A stretch of DNA of 64,000 bases from an uncultured Alphaproteobacteria bacterium (GCA_934277945.1 CAKQWA010000007.1:51170-115169); one strand, 5' to 3'; counted from the first letter of the stretch, positions 17,025 through 23,966 are shown. Notes: generated from the sequence alone by a model not told the origin. Translations and numbers: made by a program.

Positions 17025-18143
17025 ATGGTGAAAGCCGAAAAACTGCCGCGACTGGATCCGCGCCGGCAAAGCGGAATCGGGTCGATGCGGGAAAATCAAC
17101 CCTTGCCGAGTCTGCACCGGACGTTTTCGCTTTTTTTAAAGCGTTACGTCTTTTTGTTGCTTGTCCCGCTGGCGATTGTCGGGTACGGCGCTTACTGCTT
17201 TCACATCGAACACGAACTGCAAAAAAGCGTTTACGCGGTTTTCAGCGAAATCGGCGCCAACGGGTTCGGCGTGTCCTACGGCAAGCCCAAACGCACTTTT
17301 TTCGCTTTCACGGGCGGATTGTTCATTGAAAATCCCGTGCTGACCGCGCCTTTGCGGGCGGGCGGCGCGTCGTTTTCGTCCGCCGGCGTCGAATTGTCGG
17401 TCAATCCGCTGGCTCCCGACGTTGTCACCGCGCGCATGAGCGGGGCGTTTTCCCTGACTTTTCCCGACAAAACGGAAATGCGTTTTCAAGTCGGGGAGGC
17501 GACGGCGCGCATTTTCAAACAAACGGCGCAAGAACCGCTTCGCGTGCGGATTGATTTGAGCAATCTGACCGCTGTTTCGGGCGCGGACGGCTTTAAAATC
17601 GCGTCCGCCGCGCTGGAATTTTCCCGTGTGAAAGACGAAACGGGCGTGAACGCCGCCGCCTATGATTACGCTCTTGCGCTGAACGGCGTGCGGCTGGCTC
17701 ATTCCGCGCGCCCTTTGCCCGAATACATGGCTTTATTCGCCGCGCGCGGCAAAGTGCGGGGCTTTTCTGAAAAAAGAACCAAGCCGCTTTTGACGGACTG
17801 GCTGGACAACGCGGGCGTGCTGGACGTTGAAAAGGGGCGTATTGTCTGGTCAAACGTTCAAAGCGCGTTTTCCGGCGCGCTCGGCTTCGATCCGGATTTC
17901 AACGCCACCGTCGCGGCGCACGCCAAAGTGTTCGGCTTTTTCGATTTGCTGAACGCGTTGGAGGAAAAGGGGATTGTCCGTTCGACCGATTTGTCCGTCG
18001 CCAAGATTGTTTTGGGACAAAAGTTAAAACTGGAACGCGGTGATTCCGCCTATTCCCTGACTTTGCCGTTCAGCTGGCAGTCCGGAAAATTCTACGCGGG
18101 GCAACTGCTTTTGTTCGAGTCCTCCAAGCCCGCCGGAAATTAA
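17025..18143 (+). CDS. DUF2125-like membrane-anchored periplasmic protein
   Basis: A protein of 372 residues. After about 35 basic residues, one membrane helix at about 42-58 (YVFLLLVPLAIVGYGAYCF) anchors a large periplasmic part of repeated amphipathic strands, such as GFGVSYGKPKRTFFAFTGGLFIENP. This resembles alphaproteobacterial DUF2125 proteins, which look AsmA-like, but the match is by pattern only and function is unknown. The ATG at 17025 is chosen with only weak upstream purines; 17085 is a possible alternative. The gene converges on the EptA-like transferase and overlaps it by four bases. Confidence 0.6.
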   Translation: MVKAEKLPRLDPRRQSGIGSMRENQPLPSLHRTFSLFLKRYVFLLLVPLAIVGYGAYCFHIEHELQKSVYAVFSEIGANGFGVSYGKPKRTFFAFTGGLFIENPVLTAPLRAGGASFSSAGVELSVNPLAPDVVTARMSGAFSLTFPDKTEMRFQVGEATARIFKQTAQEPLRVRIDLSNLTAVSGADGFKIASAALEFSRVKDETGVNAAAYDYALALNGVRLAHSARPLPEYMALFAARGKVRGFSEKRTKPLLTDWLDNAGVLDVEKGRIVWSNVQSAFSGALGFDPDFNATVAAHAKVFGFFDLLNALEEKGIVRSTDLSVAKIVLGQKLKLERGDSAYSLTLPFSWQSGKFYAGQLLLFESSKPAGN

Positions 18144-19783
18144 GGCGTTTTCAAAATCACGCTTTCCGAAACCGTGCCTGCCGCGCGGTCTTTTTTCAAT
18201 TCGACATATCCCGCGCGCCCCATTAAATCCATGCCGTTGACGTAATAGACGTCGCCGGTCAGGTTCGGATTTTCAACGGCGTATCCCAGTCTTTTCGCAA
18301 TCAGCAGACCGACTTCGTAAGCCGTCGGCTTGAACGCCGCTTTGACGTCGGCGACGTGCGGGTCGTTTTGCGGCGCGTTGATGCCGTCGAACAGGAACGG
18401 CACATGATAAATCGACCACAAAAGCGCGCCGTGGCCGTGCAATCCCGTTTTGTATTCCGCCGACGTTTCGCCGAACGCTTCGCCGTGGTCGCCGATGAAA
18501 TAGAAATACACCGGCGTTTTCACGTTGTCGCGCAACCAGTCGATCATCATCGTCAGCAGATAATCCTCGTACAGCATCGCGTTGTCGTAGGAATTGACGC
18601 GATAGGCGTCGTCGTCGACGTTTTGCGTCCGCCATTTCGCGAAATCGCCGCGCGCGTTGCGGTAATTGTCGATGAACGGCGTGTGCAGGTTGCGCTTGTT
18701 CAAAAACACGAACGTCGGCTTTGTAAAGTCGATTTGCGACACCGCGTCTTTGAAATACGCTTCTTCGTCGGGTTTGACGCCCGCTTCGTAAACGTAATAA
18801 TCGTCAATGTGCGACAACGCCGATTTTTGACGCACGGATTCCCCCTGAAAGCCGATGTAAACCGTGTGAAAGCCGTTTTCTTGCGCCAGACGCGGCAGAT
18901 AGGAATCCGCTTCGACCTGCTTTTTGTAATTGTCCGGCTCGCGCTGCAAATGCAAAAACGTCGGAATGGAAATCAGCGTGTTGACGGCGGCGGAATACGC
19001 TTCGTGCGCGGCGAAGTTTTTATCGGTTTCAAGGCGTTTTTTCAGCAACGGCGTCGTGTCGCGTTCGTAACCGAACAGCGACATATGATGACGGTTGACG
19101 GATTCCCCGTACACGACGAAAACGGTGAACGGCTTGTCAAAAGTCTGCGTTTTCGTCACTTTATACGGCTTGTACATACTTTGTCCCGCATCGTTTTTAA
19201 TCAAAGCGCGGGGCAGGATGTTGCCGAAGTAGCCCGTAAAGGCGTTCATTGTGTTGAAAGACGCGTAGCAGGTGCGCTTGAACAGCATCTGGTGCGCGCC
19301 CGACGGCGTGTTCGCGCGCACGACGAACGCGGCGAAAAACAAGACGGTCAGCGCGCCGCCGAATTTAAAGCAAAAACGGTTCGCCGATTTGTGAACGACG
19401 TACGCGTAAACGCCGTACGGCACGCCGACGATCAGCGTCAGATACCACAGGCGCGAAAACATATGTCCGACTTCCAGCGCGACGTCGCCGCTGTCTTTGA
19501 ACGCCGCCGCCAATGCGAACGGGGACAAATAAGTGCCGAAATACGCCATGCAGCAGAACTGCACCAAATTCATAAAGCCGAACACGAAAAGCGCGGCGTA
19601 CACCGTCTTTTTGCTTTCGGACAGGGAAATCAGCACGCCTAAAAGAAACACAAGCAAAAATTTTTCGGGATTGACGCACAGCGGAAAACGCGGGTCGACA
19701 AACGCGTACAAAACGTCGGGCAGAAAGAATATCGAGCCGAGAAAAAGAGATAAAAGCGTCTTGCGCGCAATGCCGTGTTTCAT
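18140..19783 (-). CDS. EptA-like phosphoethanolamine transferase (membrane sulfatase family)
   Basis: A 547-residue inner-membrane enzyme with five N-terminal helices in about residues 8-155 and a periplasmic catalytic domain. Catalytic landmarks are VYGESVNRHHMSLFGYERDT, with metal ligand Glu227; Thr269 in AVNTLISIPTF as the expected nucleophile, 42 residues later (40 in EptA); and GDHGEAFGE with Asp432 and His433. Enzymes of this type move phosphoethanolamine from phosphatidylethanolamine to lipid A or core sugars, altering surface charge; the acceptor here is unknown. An AGGGGGA site precedes the start. Unlike the large protein at 605-4240, its metal ligands look intact. Confidence 0.87.
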   Translation of the reverse strand: MKHGIARKTLLSLFLGSIFFLPDVLYAFVDPRFPLCVNPEKFLLVFLLGVLISLSESKKTVYAALFVFGFMNLVQFCCMAYFGTYLSPFALAAAFKDSGDVALEVGHMFSRLWYLTLIVGVPYGVYAYVVHKSANRFCFKFGGALTVLFFAAFVVRANTPSGAHQMLFKRTCYASFNTMNAFTGYFGNILPRALIKNDAGQSMYKPYKVTKTQTFDKPFTVFVVYGESVNRHHMSLFGYERDTTPLLKKRLETDKNFAAHEAYSAAVNTLISIPTFLHLQREPDNYKKQVEADSYLPRLAQENGFHTVYIGFQGESVRQKSALSHIDDYYVYEAGVKPDEEAYFKDAVSQIDFTKPTFVFLNKRNLHTPFIDNYRNARGDFAKWRTQNVDDDAYRVNSYDNAMLYEDYLLTMMIDWLRDNVKTPVYFYFIGDHGEAFGETSAEYKTGLHGHGALLWSIYHVPFLFDGINAPQNDPHVADVKAAFKPTAYEVGLLIAKRLGYAVENPNLTGDVYYVNGMDLMGRAGYVELKKDRAAGTVSESVILKTP

Positions 19784-19850
19784 TAAAAAGTCCCCCTGTT
19801 TTTTTCGGACGAGTATATGCGGAATAAAAGACGAGGTAAAGCGGTTTTTA

Positions 19851-19879
19851 TAAAGAAAACCCCGCTTTGACGCGGGGTT
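19851..19879 (-). terminator. Terminator after the minus-strand HAD-like gene
   Basis: AACCCCGC pairs with GCGGGGTT around a six-base loop; reading on the minus strand a T-rich run (TTTTCTTTATAAAAA) follows. It ends the transcript of the gene at 19927-20913. Confidence 0.75.
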
Positions 19880-19926
19880 CGGATTTGATTGACGCGGCGG
19901 TCGGTTTTAAGCGTCCGGCGGAAAAA

Positions 19927-20913
19927 TCATCTGCCGCGCTTGTGCGCCAAAGCGTGCATGACGTGAGGCGCGCGCGCGGGTTTTTCCTGCGCCGTCTGTT
20001 TTTGCATTTCGTCCAGTTTTTCCCTGCTCATGAAAGCGAAATGCGTGGGCAGATCCATGAACTGATTCAGCGTCACGGTCGGACGGTTGGAATCGTTCAT
20101 CTGCTTATAATGCTCGTCGGCGGTCAGTTTGTATTCCTTTTCCTGATTCAATTCATCGTAGCAGCGGATTGTCACGGGGGACAAATCGGTGCCGCCTTTC
20201 TGCCAAGCGTAATTCGCGCCGATGGTAATCGCGCCCGTGCCGTCCGCGCGCACGTTGTCGCCGACCATGACGACGGTTTTGTTGTCCGTCACGCCCATGT
20301 CGTTGATAATGCGCTGCATCACGGCGGGATTCGGCTTTTGCGCGCCTGGTTCCAACAGAATCATGCGGTCGCCCAGACCTTCGCGCAGGTCGTAAGCAGC
20401 GCCTTTGATTTCCTTGTGAATGACCTGTCCCTTGTGCGTGTCCGGCATGGCGTACAGCGCGTCGATCATGTCGGCGGTGATTCCCATTTTCGCCAAGCGG
20501 GGCAGAACCTGCGATTCGCGCGAATCGGTGTACAGCACGAATTTCGCGCCGGATTTGCGGATTTTGTTAATCGTCTGCGCCGCGCCGTCATACAGTTTCG
20601 CCTGATGACGCTTTTTGCCCCAATCGTGCAGGATTTTCGCCATTTCCTTTTCCTGCGCGGGCGTTTGCGGACGCAGGGACGGCGTGCGCGCGATGTCCGC
20701 CGCCAAATCCTTGCCGATGTAGGGCGCGATGTGACGCTGGTCTTCGGGGACGTAATCCAGCAAATCTTTCACGATTTCTTTGCGGTCGCGCTGATACAGG
20801 GCGCTGATTCTGTCGATCGCCTCGTCGACGGCGAACGCCCAAGTGTCGTATTTGTCGGCAATCGTGCTGTCAATGTCGGATATGACAAGGCTGACGGGGA
20901 TTCTGTCGGTCAT
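19927..20913 (-). CDS. HAD-like phosphatase of unknown substrate, member of a divergent paralogous pair (minus copy)
   Basis: A 328-residue soluble protein with HAD phosphatase motifs: motif I ISDIDSTIAD with Asp12 and Asp14 near the N-terminus, motif II LYTDSRES, a Lys in KPNP for motif III, and motif IV MVGDNVRADGTGA. A helical insertion of about 90 residues between motifs I and II forms the likely substrate-binding cap. It is homologous over its whole length to the next gene on the other strand. The start follows GGAG. Its substrate is unknown; the fold and motif II resemble large HAD proteins acting on small phosphorylated metabolites, but I cannot say more. A Lys/Arg-rich tail closes it. 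Confidence 0.78.
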   Translation of the reverse strand: MTDRIPVSLVISDIDSTIADKYDTWAFAVDEAIDRISALYQRDRKEIVKDLLDYVPEDQRHIAPYIGKDLAADIARTPSLRPQTPAQEKEMAKILHDWGKKRHQAKLYDGAAQTINKIRKSGAKFVLYTDSRESQVLPRLAKMGITADMIDALYAMPDTHKGQVIHKEIKGAAYDLREGLGDRMILLEPGAQKPNPAVMQRIINDMGVTDNKTVVMVGDNVRADGTGAITIGANYAWQKGGTDLSPVTIRCYDELNQEKEYKLTADEHYKQMNDSNRPTVTLNQFMDLPTHFAFMSREKLDEMQKQTAQEKPARAPHVMHALAHKRGR

Positions 20914-21100
20914 GACGCGTACTCCAATGAATTTTAATGCAGTCTCTAAGCAACCATATCGTGAAATGGGCGACTTGTCCAGTCATTATTTCGGAAAAGA
21001 ACATTTTTTCCGTCTATGGACAAAAAATAACTGGATTCCCGTCTAAAAATGTTGTATGGTAATTTCATAAGGACGGTATTTGAACAAAGAGGATGAAAAG
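20914..21100. promoter_or_regulatory. Shared upstream region of the divergent HAD pair, with nested inverted repeats
   Basis: This region must hold both promoters. It contains CGGAAAA facing TTTTCCG across a short loop, itself inside a wider imperfect pair CCAGTCATTATTT and AAATAACTGG. Such nested symmetry could bind a regulator; I do not recognise the site. Confidence 0.35.
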
Positions 21101-22072
21101 ATGACAGAAAAAAAGTCGATTAACCTTGTAATTACCGATATCGACAACACGATTGCCGACAAGTTCGACACTTGGGGCGACGCGCTGGACATCGCCATGG
21201 ACAAACTGGCGGTGCTGTACGGCAGACCGCGCGAAGACATCTCCGAGGATTTGCTCGCCGGCGTGCCCGAAGACAAAAAACATATCTCCGGTCCCTATAT
21301 CGGCAAAGATCTGCGTTCGGATATCGCTCACGCGCCGTCGCTGGCTCCCAAATCCGCCGAACAGGAACGCGAATTGGAAAAAATCCTGCACGAATGGGAT
21401 AAAAACAAAAGCAAAGCCGCTTTGTACGACGGCGTCATGGCGACAATCAACAAAATCAAAACGTCGGGCGCGAAACTGGTGCTGTACACCGATTCCCGCG
21501 AATCCGTCTGTATTCCCCGCTTGGCGAAAATGGGAATTACCGCTGACATGATCGACAAAATCTACGCGCAACCCGATTTGAAAGACGGGCAGGTCATCCG
21601 CAAGGAAGTCAAGGGCGCGGCGCAGGAACTGCGCGCCGGTCTGGGCGACAAACTGGTTCTGCTTGCCCCGAAAACGCACAAGCCCGACCCGGCGACCATG
21701 CAGCGCATCTTGGACGACATGGACGTTAAAGACAAAAGCCAAGTCGTCATGGTCGGCGACAACATCCGCGCGGACGGCACGGGCGCCATCGCCTGCGGCA
21801 TCAATTACGCTTGGCAGAAAGGCGGCACCGTCATCAGCGAAGCGACCGAAAGATGCTACCGGACGTTCTGTCAGGACCCGAACTACAAACTGACGACGCA
21901 GGAACACTTGTCGCAAATGGACGATTCCAACCGTCCGACAGTCGTGCTGGAAAACGGTTTTCCCGATTTGGCGAAATACTATCATTTCGTCAGTCCCGAA
22001 AAATCCCGCGCCGACGTCAAGACGAACAACGCCGCGCTGATGAAAGCGGTCATGGCGAACCGTCAGCGTTGA
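21101..22072 (+). CDS. HAD-like phosphatase of unknown substrate, member of a divergent paralogous pair (plus copy)
   Basis: A protein of 323 residues with the same architecture as its neighbour: motif I ITDIDNTIAD, cap insertion, motif II LYTDSRES, LAKMGITADMID, motif III Lys in HKPDP and motif IV MVGDNIRADGTGAI. The ATG at 21101 has AGAGGA upstream; a TTG at 21080 also has a purine-rich site (AAGGACGG), so a seven-residue longer form is possible. The two genes are transcribed away from a shared 187-base region, which suggests an old inverted duplication and joint control. A strong terminator follows at 22098. Confidence 0.78.
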   Translation: MTEKKSINLVITDIDNTIADKFDTWGDALDIAMDKLAVLYGRPREDISEDLLAGVPEDKKHISGPYIGKDLRSDIAHAPSLAPKSAEQERELEKILHEWDKNKSKAALYDGVMATINKIKTSGAKLVLYTDSRESVCIPRLAKMGITADMIDKIYAQPDLKDGQVIRKEVKGAAQELRAGLGDKLVLLAPKTHKPDPATMQRILDDMDVKDKSQVVMVGDNIRADGTGAIACGINYAWQKGGTVISEATERCYRTFCQDPNYKLTTQEHLSQMDDSNRPTVVLENGFPDLAKYYHFVSPEKSRADVKTNNAALMKAVMANRQR

Positions 22073-22097
22073 TTTTCACGGCGGACGCATTTTTTGC

Positions 22098-22126
22098 AGC
22101 CCCCGTTCAAACGGGGGTTGTTCTTT
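22098..22126 (+). terminator. Terminator of the plus-strand HAD-like gene
   Basis: CCCCCGT pairs with ACGGGGG around TCAA, followed by TTGTTCTTT. Confidence 0.85.
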
Positions 22127-22136
22127 ATGAAAACGC

Positions 22137-22166
22137 TTGAAAAACCGGAAAGATTGTGCTTATAAT
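22137..22166 (+). promoter_or_regulatory. Promoter of plus-strand antisense-like RNA, copy 1
   Basis: TTGAAA at 22137-22142 and a perfect TATAAT at 22161-22166 are 18 bases apart. Expected transcription start is near 22173. Confidence 0.8.
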
Positions 22167-22172
22167 AAGGCA

Positions 22173-22250
22173 TCAAGCTTGAAAGGTTCGTTTTATACCT
22201 ACTTTCAAAGAAACCCCCGAAGTTCACGGCTTCGGGGGTTAAGTTTTATT
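22173..22250 (+). ncRNA. Predicted antitoxin small RNA, copy 1
   Basis: A predicted RNA of about 75 bases, from the consensus promoter at 22137-22166 to the hairpin at 22212-22240. It has no open frame. Bases 22173-22186 would pair with codons 3-7 of peptide mRNA 1 (13 of 14 positions), and bases 22197-22208 would pair with that mRNA's ribosome-binding site (11 of 12). The two blocks are separated by 10 bases here and 11 in the mRNA, so they can pair in register. UUGAAAG and CUUUCAA inside the RNA can also form a hairpin with the anti-ribosome-site sequence in its loop. Role inferred: block translation of the facing peptide. Confidence 0.7.
22212..22240. terminator. Bidirectional terminator shared by sRNA and peptide mRNA, copy 1
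   Basis: AACCCCCGAAG pairs with CTTCGGGGGTT around a seven-base loop. T-rich sequence follows on both strands (AAGTTTTATTT on plus, TTTCTTTG on minus), so both convergent transcripts would end here. Confidence 0.85.
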
Positions 22251-22326
22251 TACTCTGCATTGATTTCAATAAAACTGCAATCGCCAAAAGAATGTATGCG
22301 ATTGCTTCAAGCATGAAAGGGCTCAT
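22246..22326 (-). CDS. 26-residue hydrophobic peptide, predicted type I toxin, copy 1
   Basis: The peptide starts MSPFMLEAIA, has a hydrophobic core of about 13 residues (YILLAIAVLL) and ends KSMQSK, as expected for a small membrane-inserting peptide. AGGAGG at 22333-22338 lies six bases before the ATG, and an in-frame TAA two codons upstream fixes the start. Its promoter is TTTACA-17-TATACT (22387-22392 and 22364-22369). The leader of about 31 bases begins with a CCGG-TTTAT-CCGG hairpin. The gene ends just before the shared terminator. I do not recognise the sequence; size, hydrophobicity and context resemble Fst, Ldr and Ibs toxins. Toxicity is inferred, not shown. Confidence 0.8.
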   Translation of the reverse strand: MSPFMLEAIAYILLAIAVLLKSMQSK

Positions 22327-22363
22327 TTCTTACCTCCTTTCAACCGGATAAACCGGCGCGGGA

Positions 22364-22392
22364 AGTATAAAGAAAACGGGCGCGTGTGTAAA
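22364..22392 (-). promoter_or_regulatory. Promoter of peptide mRNA, copy 1
   Basis: On the minus strand TTTACA (22392-22387) and TATACT (22369-22364) are exactly 17 bases apart, giving a start near 22357. Confidence 0.8.
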
Positions 22393-22448
22393 TTAAAAAA
22401 GGAAAAAGGCGGTCGCCGCCGCCGCAAAAGTTGTTTTAATAAAAACGC

Positions 22449-22478
22449 TTGAAAAAACGGAAAGGATATGCTTATAAT
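22449..22478 (+). promoter_or_regulatory. Promoter of plus-strand antisense-like RNA, copy 2
   Basis: TTGAAA at 22449-22454 and TATAAT at 22473-22478, 18 bases apart, as in copy 1. Confidence 0.8.
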
Positions 22479-22483
22479 AAAGC

Positions 22484-22560
22484 ATCGATTTTGAAAGATT
22501 CATTTCACCTACTTTCAAAGAAACCCCCGAAGTTGCACCTTCGGGGGTTAAGTTTTATTT
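22484..22560 (+). ncRNA. Predicted antitoxin small RNA, copy 2
   Basis: A predicted RNA of about 75 bases ending at the hairpin 22522-22549. Bases 22485-22497 would pair with codons 3-7 of peptide mRNA 2 (12 of 13 positions), UUCAU at 22499-22503 would cover its start codon, and 22508-22518 would cover the ribosome site (10 of 11). The first block differs from copy 1 exactly where the two peptide genes differ, so each RNA best fits its own mRNA. UUGAAAG and CUUUCAA again allow a hairpin with the contact sequence in the loop. Confidence 0.7.
22522..22549. terminator. Bidirectional terminator shared by sRNA and peptide mRNA, copy 2
   Basis: The same stem as copy 1 with a different six-base loop (TTGCAC), flanked by T-rich sequence on both strands. 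Confidence 0.85.
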
Positions 22561-22635
22561 ACTCTGCATTGATTTCAATAAAACTGCAATCGCCAAAAGA
22601 ATGTATGCGATTGCTTCGATTCTGAAAGGGTTCAT
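22555..22635 (-). CDS. 26-residue hydrophobic peptide, predicted type I toxin, copy 2
   Basis: It starts MNPFRIEAIA and from Glu7 on is identical to copy 1, at DNA level as well as protein. Positions 2, 5 and 6 differ (Ser to Asn, Met-Leu to Arg-Ile). AGGAGG at 22642-22647 again lies six bases before the ATG; the promoter is TTTACA-17-TATACT (22696-22701 and 22673-22678) and the leader has the same CCGG hairpin. UGAAAG next to the ribosome site and CUUUCA in codons 3-5 can pair, putting the ribosome site and AUG in a loop, in both copies. Function inferred as in copy 1. Confidence 0.8.
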   Translation of the reverse strand: MNPFRIEAIAYILLAIAVLLKSMQSK

Positions 22636-22672
22636 CTCTTGCCTCCTTTCAACCGGATAAACCGGCGCGGGA

Positions 22673-22701
22673 AGTATAAAGAAAACGGGCACGCGTGTAA
22701 A
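22673..22701 (-). promoter_or_regulatory. Promoter of peptide mRNA, copy 2
   Basis: On the minus strand TTTACA (22701-22696) and TATACT (22678-22673), 17 bases apart. Confidence 0.8.
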
Positions 22702-22750
22702 TTAAAAAGAATATGCGTGCGGGAAGTGCAACCTGTGCGGGATTTTACGC

Positions 22751-22786
22751 AAAATTAAAGCCCCCGAACTGCAAAACGGGGGCTTT
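22751..22786 (-). terminator. Terminator of the minus-strand unknown gene 22808-23458
   Basis: AAAGCCCCCG pairs with CGGGGGCTTT around a ten-base loop; on the minus strand TTTAATTTTG follows. Confidence 0.8.
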
Positions 22787-22807
22787 CGGTCAAAGGCTGT
22801 TGAGTTG

Positions 22808-23458
22808 CTATCTGGAGTACGACGCCTTTGACGCTATCTGTGCGGCTGTTTTCGCCTGATCGCGTGCTTTCAACTGCGCTTCGATGCGATCCATGGTCGT
22901 ATGGGCGGGCTGCCAGCCCAAATTGATGCCCAATTTGTCCTTGCGCTGATTCAGACTTTCGTCGCGTTTGCCCGTGCGCAAGCTGTGCAGGAAGTAGTTG
23001 ATGTCGTCGGGATTGTATCCGGACGTGACGCCGATCAGCGCCTGATACGCTTCCAGCATTTTGTTCGGATTGAAGTTCAGACGCTTCAATTCGGGGTTCA
23101 ATTCCTGCAATTTCTTGATTTCCCCGTTGATTTCTTTCAACGCTTCGGGCGCGCCCCGCAAAACAATCTGCGAAGCCTCGCGCAAAATCGGATTTTCGGA
23201 ATTTTGCATTTTCGTCGCGTGGAAATACTTCATAAAGCGTTTGCGGTAATCGTATTCGGCGAACGGCGCGGTCTTTCCGTCAACGAATTTATAGTGTCCG
23301 GCAATGTCTTTCAAGCCGTACTTGTTTTCCAATTCAATCGCGGCGGCGGCGTGACGGGGCGTGCCGTCAACCAGATAACGCCCTTCGCGGTCGTATTTTT
23401 CTTCAATGTACTTGACCATTTCGGGAACGGTCTTGATGCTGTCTTCTTTTTTTGACAT
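22808..23458 (-). CDS. Unknown soluble protein, divergent from a DtxR-family regulator
   Basis: A 216-residue, charged, mainly helical protein without signal peptide or membrane segment. I do not recognise the family. The middle is Leu/Glu/Lys-rich (EALKEINGEIKKLQELNPEL), consistent with a coiled coil at about 105-130, and the end is Ala/Gln/Lys-rich. It has its own terminator. Its promoter region, with TTGACA on the minus strand at about 23515-23510, overlaps a DtxR-like palindrome, so expression may respond to iron or manganese through the regulator gene next door; that is inference from position. Confidence 0.75.
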   Translation of the reverse strand: MSKKEDSIKTVPEMVKYIEEKYDREGRYLVDGTPRHAAAAIELENKYGLKDIAGHYKFVDGKTAPFAEYDYRKRFMKYFHATKMQNSENPILREASQIVLRGAPEALKEINGEIKKLQELNPELKRLNFNPNKMLEAYQALIGVTSGYNPDDINYFLHSLRTGKRDESLNQRKDKLGINLGWQPAHTTMDRIEAQLKARDQAKTAAQIASKASYSR

Positions 23459-23489
23459 TACTTTCGCCCTTGTGTTGCCTGCGCATAAA

Positions 23490-23505
23490 GTTAGTATAGG
23501 CTAAC
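23490..23505. promoter_or_regulatory. DtxR/IdeR-like palindromic operator between divergent genes
   Basis: GTTAG and CTAAC face each other across TATAGG. Extended by its flanks, the site matches about 14 of 19 positions of the DtxR/IdeR box TTAGGTTAGGCTAACCTAA. It overlaps the likely promoter of the gene at 22808-23458 and lies about 75 bases before the DtxR-family gene, so it may serve both. Confidence 0.65.
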
Positions 23506-23579
23506 CCTCTTGTCAAGAATTTTTTTAAACATTTGAATTCGGGCGCGCAATCCGCTATTTTATTTAAAAAGGAGAGGGT

Positions 23580-23951
23580 ATGCACAACGAAGAATCAGCC
23601 GAAAATTATCTGGAAACCGTTTTGCTTTTGGGGGCTGACGGCAAAAAAGTGCGTTCCGTCGACATTGCGCGCGAACGCGGGTTTTCAAAGCCGACGGTCA
23701 GCATCGCTCTGAAAAAACTGGTCGGCAAGGGATACGTTGACATCGGGGACGATTTGTCCGTTTCTCTGACAAGCGAGGGGCGCAAAATCGCCGAAATGAT
23801 TTACGAACGCCACCGCCTGATTACGCGGATGCTGGTCGACATCGGCGTTGACGAGCAAACCGCCGCGCAGGACGCGTGCCGCATCGAACACGACATCAGC
23901 GAAGAAAGTTTCGCCAAGTTGAAAATTTTTTACGAAAGCCTGAAAAAATAA
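23580..23951 (+). CDS. DtxR/MntR-family metal-dependent transcriptional regulator
   Basis: A 123-residue protein with the DtxR opening ESAENYLETVLLL, a winged helix (VDIARERGFSKPTVSIALKKL, then the wing GYVDIGDDLSVSLTSEGR) and a dimerisation and metal-binding part with the usual helix EMIYERHRLITRMLVDIGVD and a final EHDISEE. It is short, lacking the SH3-like third domain, as in MntR. Such proteins bind DNA when loaded with Fe2+ or Mn2+ and repress uptake genes. The start follows AAAGGAGAGGGT. The palindrome at 23490-23505 is a probable target. Confidence 0.88.
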   Translation: MHNEESAENYLETVLLLGADGKKVRSVDIARERGFSKPTVSIALKKLVGKGYVDIGDDLSVSLTSEGRKIAEMIYERHRLITRMLVDIGVDEQTAAQDACRIEHDISEESFAKLKIFYESLKK

Positions 23952-23966
23952 ATCCCGAAAAACAAA

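Larger units (their letters stand above)
22127..22703. repeat. Tandem duplication (period about 309 bp) holding two convergent sRNA/peptide modules
   Basis: Two copies run from about 22130 to 22392 and 22442 to 22701, joined by a short GC-rich spacer at 22393-22440. Each carries, left to right: a plus-strand promoter, a short plus-strand RNA, a shared hairpin terminator, and a minus-strand 26-codon gene with its ribosome site and promoter. The copies are nearly identical except at peptide codons 2, 5 and 6 with the facing part of the short RNA, the terminator loop and a few promoter-spacer bases. Confidence 0.9.

Noticed and set aside
22127..22703. Peptides as leader peptides of an attenuator
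   Set aside because: Each is followed by a terminator and no downstream gene on the minus strand that it could control; the facing sRNA is not expected for attenuation.
22073..22807. Duplicated region as insertion-sequence or miniature transposon
   Set aside because: No terminal inverted repeats or target duplications; promoters, ribosome sites and terminators explain the conserved parts better.
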